64,000 nucleotides of DNA from Sphaerolaimus hirsutus (GCA_964036195.1 OZ038459.1:9855206-9919205), one strand, 5' to 3'; numbered from the stretch's first letter, positions 12,501 to 19,751 are shown. The notes: generated by a model from the letters alone, not told the origin. Translations and numbers: made by a program.

Positions 12501-15500
12501 AGGTGGGTGCTTTTGTCACTTTGTCACTCCAACAGAATTAACGATGACAAACAAAAATTCGAAAGCGAAAGACAAATGCACTAAAGACGCTTTAAAAATT
12601 TGAAGCGGCAGAACAAAAAAATTGCAAATGTTGCTGCGGTAAGAGTCCGGAAAGCCATAAAACAACGTCTCAAAATTCAGAAGAAAAATACTAAGCAATA
12701 ATTTAGTGGAAAAAATTCGAATAATCAAAAAGATTGGAAATTCGAGAACTATCCTTGAAAAAATTTCGACATTAGAAAAGTCGCTTTGAGAAAAAAACAC
12801 TAAAAAAAATTTAATCCTTTTTTCGGCGGGGGGGGGGGGGTCGCCATGGTTAAACATAACTACGTTCGAACACCACTCCCAATTTCCCAGCTACGCGGCG
12901 TGCTATCCGCCACGGGCGAACTACGCTCCGTCTCCCACCACGTGCACCGGCAGTGCGAGCTGCACGTGCGGCTGGCCGACGCGTACAAGACTTGCTGCGT
13001 GTCGCTGCGGCACGCCTGGTTGGACAGCCTCGCCCAGCTGCACATGGGCGCCCAGTGCTACACAGAGGCGGCCCTGTGCCACCTACATATTGCTGCCATG
13101 ATGCATAGGGAATTGGTGGCGCAAGGTGTGCTCGGGTTGCGATGACTTGGATTCCTTTTTAGAAGGGATATCACTATCCGTTTCACGTTTTGGGAAATTA
13201 GTACCAAAATATCCTCGAATAAGTCCTTCCCTCGAATAACTCCCCCTTTTAGTGGGAAAAAATAACTCCCGCTCGAATAACTCCCCACACATAAACAATC
13301 CATTCAACCCAGGCATCTACGGCGGCGACTGGCGCCTGTACAGTCTGATCAGTGAGCACGTAGTGCGCGATGAAAACCTCGACCAATTAAGCATCACCGG
13401 GCCGCAGGCGGCCATGGGCGCGTGCCTGCCCGCCGGCTACACGGTGGACCAGTTTTGCGATCGAGTTACCACTGCGGCTGAGTTGCTGATGAGAGCCCAG
13501 AGATTTGAGGCTGTGGGGCCGGTTTATAGGTGGGCGGTTTGGCTCGTTTTTTTTAAGCAGAAATGGATAGCTTACGAATGTTTGGTATTGAGAGGGAAAA
13601 CTATTCTCGATTTGATGGCTGGCTGAGTACTTCACATTTCCCCGCTGAATCTTTGTTTGTTTGGAGAAAAAAACCTATGCTTTTTTCGACAAAATATTCT
13701 TCGCAGATTGATAATTCCAATTTTGGAGCGCGAACGCCGGCACCAAGCTCTAGTCAACACCTACAAGCTTTTGGAGGAGGCGCACAGTTCAGCTGGTAAG
13801 TGTCATAACTGACTTCTATGTATTTCCATTGACGTATTTAGGATTCAATCGGGATCGGGATTGCGATATTCAAATTTCGGTATCGGGACTGCAAATTCCC
13901 GGGATTTTTCGGGATTCGGGATCGGGGTCCCGTTTTGACCCTACATAGACAACACAGTTCGGTTTGCTGACATCAGTCCATTTTACAGCCACATCTGCGG
14001 GTCGCCGCCAGCTGGCCACTTATTACCGGGTGGCCCTTTTCGGCCCGGCCCAGTGGGCCAGCGAGCACGGCAAAGAGTGGGTTTATAAAGAACCCGGCCA
14101 CACTAGTTTGGCCGCGATCGCCGATCGATTGAGAAAACATGCGGTGCTCATTTTGGGTCATCAGAAAATGGAGTTTCTGCCCAATGATGAGCAGGTGGAT
14201 TTGGGAGCGTTGGAAGACTCGATTGCGTATTTACAGGTGAGTAGCATATCTGGTGGCAATATGGCGCACCCTGTAAAGTGTTAAGTCAAATGTCACTCAA
14301 ATTTATCAAATATCATGCTAAATGTCAAAAGTTTGCTGAAATTTTTTAAAATTTCGATCGACATTTTACATTACATATGACACTTTACATGGTGCGGGAC
14401 TGCCCCTTCATGGGGTTGGTTGAGATGATATTTATTTATCTTTGAATATCGGCCAGTTTTTCATCTGACATATGAAATTTTGTGAACATAGCTAATCAAC
14501 TAGGGAAAGTCGTATACTCTCCTATATATTACCGCATATATTACCCGTATATTACCTTTGTCCTTGCGGCCTTAATTGTGTTACTGTTGCGCGTCACGTG
14601 TATTACCGTATCAATGACGTCACAGTAGCTCCACCATCTTAGGTAGCGCACGTGCACCCGGTGGCGTCGAGCAGCTCGCTGGGCTGCGTGCCGGCCGACA
14701 AGTTGGCCATGCTCAGCGCCGCCGAGTTGGACCAGTACGCGACGCACACCAACGTGCGCCGGTTTTGCTACGAGGTCAAAGTGGTGCAGAAGGGGGCGGC
14801 CGACCCGAATGACCCGACCAATGTGGCAGTTAGGAGGGTCACTTTGACTAGTGAGTGTGGGGGACGGCTTTATTGTCATTAATGGGCGTCATTGCTTCCA
14901 TGGAACAGTCCCAGACCCTGTAAAGTGTCAAATGTCATGTAAAATGTCAATCAAAACAAAAAAATAAAACATTTTATTACCGAATATTGCACGACAATTG
15001 ACACTATACTTTACATTTGTCATGACAATTGACACTTTGCATGACATTTTACATGACATTTGATACTTTACTTTACACTTTACAGGGTCTGGGATTGGCA
15101 CTATGTTGAGCGCACCTAAATATGTAGGCTTCCCCTTTATGGCACCGCTTCCACTGAGACGCTTTTCTTGTATAATAGATCGTTTCACTTTCGATCATAA
15201 ATTGAACAGCATGGTTGCGACCAAAGGCTTAGCCTTGTACCTTTCAGAGTTGTTCACAGGGACTTGCAAAGTTGGATCACATATCATTGATATTAATCCA
15301 CTTAAATATTTTCACCCCTCCAAAATCCGCCAACCAATCAAAACACCCCCCCCCCCAGCCGAACGTGCCTTCCCCTCCCTCCAATGTCGTCTACTAGTGT
15401 CCGCCAGATCAGAGCAGGTGCTGTCGCCGCTGCAAGTCGCCGACGAGGAGTTGCGAGTGAAAACGCACGATTTGAGGAAGGTGCTCGCGAACAGGCCCAG

Positions 15501-18500
15501 GGTGGATGCCAAGAGGTTGCAGTTGGTGCTGCAGGGGGTCGTGATGGCTCAGGTCGGGTTTACTTGACGTTTTTGTGGTGATTCGTGGTCGGTTATTATC
15601 GGTGGATGTGAGTGATATTATCCTCCAATAAATTAAGTGTCTTTATATTTAGTTTCACAAGTTGTTGATGCTCTAAGTAAGTCAAACTCTCAGCATTTTC
15701 GCACACTTGTTTCTTCTAGACATTCTGCCGGTGCATGACGCTCCGCAATTCACTTCAATATACCCTCTCGAATAATTCCCCCTTGAATAGTTCCCCTCTC
15801 GAATAATTCCCTCCTGTAAGACGTGTGAGGAAAAAATAATTCCCGTTAATAATAATAATAATTTGATAATAATTAATCAATTTTATAATAATAAAATAAT
15901 AAATTGATCTAATAATAATTGAATAATTAATTAATTTTATAATAATTAAATAATTAATTAATTTAATAATAATAAAATAATTAATTAATTTAATAATAGT
16001 TAAATTTTGTGTAAAATGAGTTGATAGAAATATGCTTGAAAATTTTGATGAAATAATAATTCCTGCCCTTGATTAACCCCCCTCGAATACCCCCCCCCTC
16101 AAAAAAGTCCCCCGGGGATAATTCAGCAAATAAGGTAACCCACCAACCNNNNNNNNNNNNNNNNNNNNNNNNNNNNNNNNNNNNNNNNNNNNNNNNNNNN
16201 NNNNNNNNNNNNNNNNNNNNNNNNNNNNNNNNNNNNNNNNNNNNNNNNNNNNNNNNNNNNNNNNNNNNNNNNNNNNNNNNNNNNNNNNNNNNNNNNNNNN
16301 NNNNNNNNNNNNNNNNNNNNNNNNNNNNNNNNNNNNNNNNNNNNNNNNCCGACGAGGAGTTGCGAGTGAAAACGCACGATCTCAGGAAGGTGCTCGCGAA
16401 CAGACCCAGGGTCGACGCGAAGAGGTTGCAGTTGGTGCTGCAGGGGGTGGTTATGGCTCAGGTGGGGGGTTTGGAGATTTTTTATTGCTATGCTTCACTT
16501 TTATAAGCGGCCAGACGAGGGGTCTCCAATGGGAGTGAGAGGGACTTACCCCACCCACCCCCAAACCGCCCAGCTGTCAAACTATCCCGGAGGCAGCTCA
16601 GCTATCTATCTATACCGGTCCCGGAGGTTACATTTTTTGGCTACTATCCCCTGTACCCCCCCCCCCAATCGGACACCTATCTAGCTATCTGGAGCGATTT
16701 TTTAAAAATTTTACCCAACTTTTGCTTGGCAGCGCTAAGAGGCAGGCTCACCCGGCGTGTTATCTAGCTACCATGTATCTTCAAAAAAACGAAATTGCTT
16801 GTTTTCTTAATTTTTAATAGATTTTTCACCTCCAAAATCACTTGAAGTGTGTGCTTCTAAAAGTACCGATCTACAAAAAATCGATTTTGAGATAATCGCG
16901 ATTGAAAGTTTGGAGCATGCAATACCCATAAATACATGGGTATTGGGTATGGGAATTTTGGGTAAGGGTATTTCAGCCATATTGTTGGGTATCCACATGC
17001 ATGGGTATAATCATTGATTATACACATAACACTAGCTATATAAAATTTAGGGAATTGTATTTTTGTAGTACAGTACATTTTAAAGGAACAAATTGGTAAT
17101 AGCGTGTAGATCGGTATTTTTTAAAGCACAAAATCAGAAAGCTGTAGATCGGTACTTTTACCCATAATAAAAAAGCACAAAATGAGTTTTTGCGCAACCG
17201 GACACCGATCTGACATCGGTACTTTTAGAAGCACAAAAAAATAATGTGCAGATCGGTACATTTAAAAGAACAATTTTGAAAAAAGTGTGTAGATCGGTAC
17301 TTTTTAAGACACAAAAGCTGAAAAAGCTTGTAGATCGGTACTTTTGAAATTTCAGAAACTGTATTTTGCGATTTTTTTGCTTTTTTCGAATCCCCATATC
17401 TCAAAATTGAATTTCGCACCCCCCACATATTATATATATTTTTGAAGCGCATTTTTATGGGGACCCCAAAAATGGTCCTAACTCAAATTTGAAAAATTTG
17501 TAGATCGGTACTTTTAGAAGCACACCCTTCACTTGTTCATGTGTCTAACTGCCTATGTTCAGCTACGTATTTTAATACTATATGTTCTTACATCAATATT
17601 TATTTTGAGCTATTTTCACCTACTTTTTGGCGATTTTACTCCCATTCTGCTCCCTTCTACACCTAAAAAAATAGGAAATACATGTAGTAGCCCCCGCAAC
17701 CCTCCCGCCAAAGCCCCCCCCCCACCCTCAACCCCCCCCCCCCGAAAAATTTTGTTTTCAGCTATCTATCGCTCTGGAGTAGCGATTTGCTATCTATGCA
17801 ACCCCCTGGAGGGTAAACATCTAGGATACCCCTCTAGGATTTAGCCAATCACTCTTTCCACACCTTCACACACAGGTAAACGCTGGCCCACTAGCCTACG
17901 CGGAAGCGTTCAGCCGACGCACGCAGCGCGAAAAGTACGGCCGCGACGCGCTGCAGCGTTTGGTTGACGCGTACCGCGACCTGTGCGCCGCGTGCGCCGA
18001 CGCGCTCAACGTAAACGCGCAGCTGATCAAGTCCGACCAGGTGGAATATCATGCGGCGCTGGCGCACGCTTTTGAGAAGCTGCTGGAGAAGTTGAATGCG
18101 ATTTTTGGGGTTGAGGTGTGTTGTGTGGGAGTGGTTTTTTGGGGCTTGTGATAATTTTGATAGCTATTTACGTGGTTAGCATTGAATTTCCACATAATTC
18201 AATATAATCTCTGAAAACGACAATATAATTTAATCTGTTTTAGAAAAAGCCAGGAACCGTATAAATGTGTATAAATGGGATATTTTCTGATATTTTTACA
18301 ATCTCGTAAAATCTCTCAGATAGAAAATATAAAAACCCTGAAAAAAAATAAAAATATTTTTGATTTTTTTAAATAATTAAAAATGAATATTATTATAATT
18401 AAATAAATTTTATTTTATAAATTTATATGATTTGTTATTCTGATAATTTTTAAATATAAATATCCTGGAGATCTTCTCAATGCTACACGTGTTGTTGATG

Positions 18501-18826
18501 CACTTCTTTCAATTGACCAAATTTTAACCAAATGTGGGAAATTTTCCCCTTTTTTTTGGGGGGGGGGGGGGTTGAACTGAATGTCTCAATTATGTACCAC
18601 TACCACATGGACATTCACACTTGTCATTATTTTATCACATTCACACTTGTCACTCATCGTTCACGTTCCTCCACGTTCCCAGATGCTGCCCTCATCACCC
18701 TCGCCAGTGTCGTTGAAGCCGGCCGGCCAGACGAGGCGGCACACGGTGGAAGTGCCGCAGCGGTCGCCCAACAGACAGCAGCAGACGCACGTGCTCGACA
18801 CCATCGCCGGCCTGCCCGAGAGGTGA
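217..18826 (+). CDS. DOCK-D family guanine nucleotide exchange factor (DOCK9/10/11, zizimin type), C-terminal 1255 residues
   Basis: Members of this family activate Cdc42 (and in some cases Rac) through the DHR2 domain and act at membranes and the actin cortex. Twenty exons join with matching phases into one open frame of 3768 nt including the stop. The order of conserved blocks follows DOCK9: the armadillo-like middle region (CKAANVALAYFVRACLSLID, then RNLLAKHAADPRYADE), a Ser/Pro-rich linker (exons at 2228 and 8957), the helical blocks before DHR2, then DHR2 with KEWVYKEPGHTSL, EDSIAYLQV, LQLVLQG and VNAGPLAYAEAF. The Val of VNAGP corresponds to the nucleotide-sensor valine known in DOCK9. 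DOCK-C proteins carry VNQGPL at this site, so the D subfamily fits better. The N-terminal PH and DHR1 domains must lie upstream. Intron 6 hosts another gene on the opposite strand. Family assignment is firm; which DOCK-D paralogue it is cannot be told. Confidence 0.95.
591..702 (+). CDS. DOCK exon 2 of window
   Basis: Encodes DLREYKLDFLQVLSEHEHWL, matching the DOCK9 EYKFEFLRVV block. The end is chosen at 702 (donor gtccgt) because that phase fits the next exon. A better-looking donor at 690 (gtgaaa) would break the frame with the following exon, so the 3' end is uncertain. Confidence 0.75.
795..1013 (+). CDS. DOCK exon 3 of window, low-complexity insert
   Basis: 73 codons' worth, phase 1 at both ends, so it can be skipped without a frame change and may be an alternative exon. 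Encodes a Gly/Ser/Asp/His-rich stretch that has no counterpart in the vertebrate proteins I know. Supported by open frame and phase fit only. Confidence 0.6.
1377..1561 (+). CDS. DOCK exon 4 of window
   Basis: Encodes the conserved block ending RNLLAKHAADPRYADE, equivalent to KNLLIKHSFDDRY of DOCK9. Starts in phase 1 and ends in phase 0. Confidence 0.92.
1838..1975 (+). CDS. DOCK exon 5 of window
   Basis: 46 codons, phase 0. Encodes ASRERIGALYMPLIQIMMDH, equivalent to the DOCK9 ARIATLYLPLFGLLIEN block. The donor is a strong gtaagt. Confidence 0.95.
2007..2182 (+). mobile_element. Introner-like foldback element inside a DOCK intron
   Basis: Starts GTGCCAGTCCCAGACCCTG and ends GGGTCTGTGACTGCCCCCAG; the two halves are inverted copies. 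It takes up 176 of the 252 bases of the intron 1976-2227 but does not form the splice sites in use. Confidence 0.8.
2228..2465 (+). CDS. DOCK exon 6 of window, Ser/Thr-rich linker
   Basis: No start codon lies in this frame, so it is visible only by splicing phase: acceptor gcacag at 2222-2227, donor gtgagt at 2466. Encodes a Ser/Thr/Pro-rich linker (TSPSTSTSTTVASTASSSRY) that is in the same place and of the same character as the disordered linker of DOCK9. Confidence 0.8.
2878..3075 (-). CDS. PAN gene last exon
   Basis: 65 codons plus TGA, phase 0. Encodes PYAHPYPLNPYGYNAYGGQY and a Gln/Arg-rich terminus. A second possible acceptor lies 18 bases further in (ctcgcag), which would remove six residues without changing the frame. 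Confidence 0.82.
   Translation of the reverse strand, partial: APVSSQVPYAHPYPLNPYGYNAYGGQYGGQYGGTAVVAAGPYRNRQQQQKQRQTQRQRQRRHRLD
2878..6743 (-). CDS. Secreted PAN/apple-like domain protein rich in Gly, Tyr and Pro, nested in a DOCK intron
   Basis: Six exons join with matching phases into a complete 357-residue protein. It starts with a signal peptide (MRQENFILHLIAAIELCLG). Residues about 106-165 form a PAN/apple-like module with six cysteines (C107, C118, C133, C137, C143, C155) and the typical CLQTC, SACRSANYN and QECNLYS spacing. Next come a basic stretch with furin-like sites (KGKKKR, SRQKRQ), a Gly/Tyr/Ala/Pro region (GYGYAAPQYSYGYAPY), a short conserved-looking segment VYYVPCYGHLKYDTMWMYYI, and a C-terminal GGQYGGQYGG and Gln/Arg-rich tail. 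PAN modules bind proteins or sugars; tandem Gly/Tyr repeats are common in cuticle, byssus and adhesive proteins, so a secreted matrix or coat protein is an inference. The whole gene lies antisense within the DOCK intron 2466-8956. Confidence 0.85.
3184..3318 (-). CDS. PAN gene exon 5
   Basis: 45 codons, phase 0. Encodes VYYVPCYGHLKYDTMWMYYI and a Pro/Ala/Val-rich end. It has two further cysteines, which could pair with each other. Confidence 0.82.
3364..3610. mobile_element. TTGACA-family MITE in PAN gene intron
   Basis: Terminal inverted repeats GGCGGCCCGCACACTAG and CTAGCGTGTGGGCCGCC, with inner TTGACACACG/CGTGTGTCAA. Confidence 0.8.
4364..4609 (-). CDS. PAN gene exon 4, basic cleavage sites and Gly/Tyr-rich region
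   Basis: 82 codons, phase 0 at both ends. Begins GYPYKGKKKRVTATAAKSRQ, then QQGGPQQQGRDPR, then the aromatic repeat region. Donor gttagc. Confidence 0.85.
4790..5016. mobile_element. TTGACA-family MITE in PAN gene intron
   Basis: GGCGGCCCACACATTAG on the left, CTAGTGTGCGAGCCACC on the right; the interior resembles the 3364 copy, including CACAGAGCGAT and GATCGCTCTGCG. Confidence 0.8.
5037..5215 (-). CDS. PAN gene exon 3, PAN/apple-like module
   Basis: Phase 1 to phase 0. Carries all six cysteines of the module, one exon for one domain as is usual for PAN modules. The intron 5' of it contains a long run of cytosines. Confidence 0.88.
5837..5996 (-). CDS. PAN gene exon 2
   Basis: Phase 0 to phase 1. 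Encodes PPNNANINAANNFAVARLSG through TYATVQQNVPNYT. The acceptor is a run of cytosines followed directly by AG. Confidence 0.85.
6328..6546. mobile_element. TTGACA-family MITE in PAN gene intron 1
   Basis: Begins GGCCCACACACTAGTTGACA and ends TGTCAACTAGTGCGTG. It ends about 40 bases from exon 1 of the PAN gene. Confidence 0.75.
6588..6743 (-). CDS. PAN gene exon 1 with signal peptide
   Basis: 52 codons from the ATG at 6743-6741 to donor gtgaga. The N-terminus has a hydrophobic core (FILHLIAAIELCLG) fitting a signal peptide. A MITE of the TTGACA family ends about 40 bases downstream in the intron. Confidence 0.8.
7120..7497. mobile_element. hAT-like MITE (GAGTAC/AAAAGTACC family), diverged
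   Basis: Carries GAAAAAGTACCTGTACTCAC and GAGTACAGAAAATGTATTTC as in the better copy at 11446, and ends cataactctg. In the DOCK intron upstream of the PAN gene. Confidence 0.5.
8957..9114 (+). CDS. DOCK exon 7 of window
   Basis: Starts in phase 1, ends in phase 0 with donor gtgagt. Continues the linker with DSLPLIDGSPTPTADRPPS and a run of six Pro followed by PRQDGES. The 6.5-kb intron before it contains the nested PAN gene. Confidence 0.85.
9326..9405. mobile_element. TACCGTATTTCC-family MITE, short copy
   Basis: TTACCTCGAAATACCCCCAT on the left, GGTAATTCGAGGTAATACGG on the right; only about 80 bp, in the DOCK intron before exon 8. Confidence 0.6.
9452..9600 (+). CDS. DOCK exon 8 of window
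   Basis: Encodes RRDLLLCALHVVK and LLWHKATGDQLHAYLRLL, equivalent to the DOCK9 block KSLLMCFLYILK to NKASTSELMDF. Phase 0 to phase 2. It follows directly on a TACCGTATTTCC-type transposon copy. Confidence 0.92.
10095..10250. repeat. CCCAGTCCC short repeat in DOCK intron
   Basis: CAGTCCC/GGGACTG units occur about eight times, partly inverted. Similar GGGATCGGGATT units occur at 13850-13935. Possibly debris of a foldback; no termini found. Confidence 0.4.
10260..10465 (+). CDS. DOCK exon 9 of window
   Basis: Encodes FSYTGRRGITDTM and AHLAEQTCLIVLDALDAFAV, equivalent to the DOCK9 YMGKRYIARTGMM and ATEVCLTALDTLSLF blocks. The donor at 10466 was chosen over 10477 because its phase 1 joins exon 10 in frame. 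Confidence 0.9.
10925..11060. mobile_element. Degraded poly-C MITE
   Basis: Contains GTTTATTCAGGTAAC, TTAATTCCCCCTGTTAGACA and GGAATAACCCCCCCCCCT, the internal pattern of the TACCGTATTTCC family. Ends are not clear. Confidence 0.35.
11262..11386 (+). CDS. DOCK exon 10 of window
   Basis: Encodes SCALLARLVDLYMRLCEPNR and ALAALAKLIKS, equivalent to the DOCK9 FDVYLCFLQ to FTALRSLIYK region. Phase 1 to phase 0, donor gtacgt. Confidence 0.92.
11446..11942. mobile_element. hAT-like MITE filling DOCK intron 10
   Basis: Begins CAGTTGTTAAAAAG and ends CTTTTAACAACTCTG, the inverted form. Inner units include CGAGTACTGAGTAAG and GAAAACGTATTTC. It occupies 497 of the 563 intron bases. Confidence 0.75.
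11950..12130 (+). CDS. DOCK exon 11 of window
   Basis: Encodes LAGRVSSVRKAAARLMQLLL, equivalent to CNSKLSSIRTEASQLLYFLM of DOCK9. Phase 0 to phase 1. The acceptor lies seven bases after the end of a MITE that fills most of the preceding intron. Confidence 0.92.
12333..12502 (+). CDS. DOCK exon 12 of window
   Basis: Encodes GTVANQTYAALAHLLSEAKL through HFDTLVLEMVKQ, in the helical region before DHR2. Phase 1 to phase 0, donor gtgggt. Confidence 0.9.
12891..13125 (+). CDS. DOCK exon 13 of window, start of DHR2
   Basis: Encodes LRGVLSATGELR and RHAWLDSLAQLHMGAQCYTE followed by AALCHLHIAAM, equivalent to [28 protein letters not shown] at the start of DHR2 in DOCK9. Phase 0 to phase 1. Confidence 0.95.
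13313..13529 (+). CDS. DOCK exon 14 of window, DHR2
   Basis: Encodes GIYGGDWRLYSLISEHVVRD and the helix VTTAAELLMRAQRFEAVGPV, equivalent to [23 protein letters not shown] of DOCK9. Phase 1 to phase 2. Confidence 0.93.
13707..13795 (+). CDS. DOCK exon 15 of window, DHR2
   Basis: Encodes LIIPILERERRHQALVNTYK, equivalent to LIIPIYEKRRDFERLAHLYD. Phase 2 to phase 1, donor gtaagt. Too short to stand out as an ORF; placed by homology and phase. Confidence 0.93.
13845..13940. repeat. CGGGATT-type short repeat in DOCK intron
   Basis: CGGGAT-type units recur (GGATCGGGATTGCG, TTCGGGATTCGGGATCGGGG). Lies just before DOCK exon 16. Confidence 0.45.
13989..14236 (+). CDS. DOCK exon 16 of window, DHR2
   Basis: Encodes RRQLATYYRVALFG, KEWVYKEPGHTSLAAIADRL and LEDSIAYLQ, matching TYFRVAFFG, KEYIYKEPKLTPLSEISQRL and SKYAYIQ of DOCK9. 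Phase 1 to phase 0, donor gtgagt. Confidence 0.96.
14253..14408 (+). mobile_element. Diverged introner-like foldback in DOCK intron
   Basis: Inverted halves with CACCCTGTAAAGTG on the left and CACTTTACATGGTG on the right; the right end reads GGGACTGCCCC. Its left terminus (GGTGGCAAT) is a degraded form of GGTGCCAAT. Confidence 0.6.
14643..14850 (+). CDS. DOCK exon 17 of window, DHR2
   Basis: Encodes VAHVHPVASSSS, THTNVRRFCYEV and VRRVTLT, equivalent to VTHVIPFF, SHNIRRFMFE and CKRRTILT. Phase 0 to phase 1. Confidence 0.95.
14905..15101 (-). mobile_element. Introner-like foldback, inverted, in DOCK intron
   Basis: Reads CAGTCCCAGACCCTGTAAAG on the left and CTTTACAGGGTCTGGGATTG on the right, ending GGCAC. 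On the minus strand it therefore begins GTGCCAATCCCAGACCC like the other copies. Confidence 0.75.
15359..15552 (+). CDS. DOCK exon 18 of window, DHR2
   Basis: Encodes FPSLQCRLLVSARSEQVLSP and the helix ending KRLQLVLQGVVMAQ, equivalent to VDMIKLQLKLQGSVSVQ. Phase 1 to phase 0. The acceptor is preceded by an uninterrupted run of cytosines. The 3' 111 bases recur at 16351-16461. Confidence 0.95.
15763..16130. mobile_element. TACCGTATTTCC-family MITE with AT-rich interior
   Basis: Flanks read CTCGAATAATTCCCCC and CCTCGAATACCCCC. The interior is an ATAATTAATT-rich simple repeat. It lies against the assembly gap. Confidence 0.5.
15848..16005. repeat. AT-rich (AATAAT/TTAATT) simple repeat
   Basis: About 150 bp made almost only of A and T in short units (aataat, taattaattt). 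It can fold back on itself and may explain the assembly break just after it. Confidence 0.75.
16149..16348. other. Assembly gap of 200 unknown bases
   Basis: A run of N of round length, so a scaffold gap of unknown true size. It lies between the two copies of DOCK exon 18. Confidence 1.
16351..16461 (+). other. Second copy of DOCK exon 18 after assembly gap
   Basis: This 111-bp stretch repeats 15442-15552 with eight base differences, all synonymous (for example TTG versus CTC for Leu), and keeps a GT donor after ATGGCTCAG. The left part of the copy is hidden in the gap. Using both copies in tandem would duplicate a DHR2 helix, so either this is a second haplotype collapsed into the scaffold or a mutually exclusive duplicated exon. 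The flanking introns differ immediately after the donor. Confidence 0.85.
16845..17527. mobile_element. Inverted-repeat element with GTAGATCGGTACTTTT units
   Basis: The left end GTGTGCTTCTAAAAGTACCG is the inverted copy of the right end (cggtacttttagaagcacac). In between, GTAGATCGGTACTTTT recurs about eight times at uneven spacing, often followed by AGCACAAAA. Lies in the DOCK intron before exon 19. Confidence 0.7.
17876..18115 (+). CDS. DOCK exon 19 of window, DHR2 with nucleotide-sensor loop
   Basis: 80 codons, phase 0. Begins VNAGPLAYAEAF and continues with CADALNVNAQLIKSDQVEYH, equivalent to CGQALAVNERLIKEDQLEYQ. The first Val corresponds to the residue that, in DOCK9, contacts the nucleotide site of Cdc42. 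Confidence 0.96.
18116..18682 (+). other. Last DOCK intron
   Basis: AT-rich, with a run of T followed by at least 13 G at about 18550. No gene seen on either strand. Confidence 0.7.
18683..18826 (+). CDS. DOCK last exon with stop
   Basis: 47 codons plus TGA, phase 0. Encodes a Pro/Ser/Gln-rich tail ending HVLDTIAGLPER. The acceptor is tcccag at 18677-18682. DOCK-D tails vary, so support comes from phase, composition and position. Confidence 0.8.
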   Translation: MLPSSPSPVSLKPAGQTRRHTVEVPQRSPNRQQQTHVLDTIAGLPER

Positions 18827-19377
18827 CGGGTGTGCGGAACGTGCGGAACAGTGTAGATTACAGTTGTTCGGAAGTCGGAAGGTTTTTAAGAATCTGACAG
18901 GGTAATATATAATTATCAACGCAATACGTTCGTACGGCAAATCGATTCTGTTGGACGCCCCACATAAAATCTTATATATTTACTCTCGCAGTTAGCGTTT
19001 ACTTTCGCATATAGACGTTCTATTTTTCGGCTTGACTTTTCGTTTTTATTTTTCGATTTTTAGTCTTTTGGTTTGGCTATTTTGCTTTTAGGTATCAAAG
19101 GTTATCTTTAGTGGTTTGTTTCGCTTTGCTTTCTTCTAAATACCGAATTGGCTGTTTTTATATCTCATGTTTGAATTAAAAGCGCCATGCTCGAATTGAG
19201 TGCCACTGTGACGGCTTTGTAAAAAATTCAGCGTCCGGTATTCAAAACATGCCAACACTGTAGAACCTGTCCATTTTTGCATTAATGCAAATTTGTGTAG
19301 ATGAAAATTTTACACCTTCCGCTTGCTTATCGTCGTTAAGCGAGACCTCAGCATTATTACAGAGTAGTTGTTGTTTT

Positions 19378-19383
19378 AATAAA
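19378..19383 (+). promoter_or_regulatory. Candidate DOCK polyadenylation signal
   Basis: A canonical AATAAA about 550 bases after the DOCK stop codon. It is the first one I noticed in the 3' flank; use is not shown. Confidence 0.3.
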
Positions 19384-19521
19384 ATGATTTTGCCTCAGAT
19401 CTTAAGGTTCGCATCGAGTCAGTTTCGTACAAAATAGAGAGTTTAAAGGTGATGATTGGTGCTTTGTCACATTTGAATCTGATCATTTCGGGCTACATTG
19501 ATTTATGTTTCCACACGCCCT

Positions 19522-19751
19522 GGTGCCAGTTTCGCAAATTGAGAAGTGAGAAGTAAAATGGCAAATGCGAAGTGAATTGAGAAGAAAATTGGTAAAAGCG
19601 AAGTGAAATGGCAAATAAATTGGCAAAAGCGAAGTGAAAAATAAAAAGTAAATCCCTTCGCTTTTGCCAATTTCCTTCTCAATTCACTTCTCATTTCACT
19701 TCGCATTTGCCATTTTACTTATCACTTCTCAATTTGCGGAACTCGCCCCCT
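19522..19751. mobile_element. Foldback element with related termini, intergenic
   Basis: Begins GGTGCCAGTTTCGCAAATTG and ends CAATTTGCGGAACTCGCCCCC. The interior is a long inverted repeat of AAGTGAAATGGCAAA-type units. The terminal GGTGCCAGT and GCCCCC match the introner-like family although the inner sequence differs. Confidence 0.65.

Noticed and set aside
16069-16506. Open frame across the assembly gap
   Set aside because: It is open only because unknown bases carry no stops.
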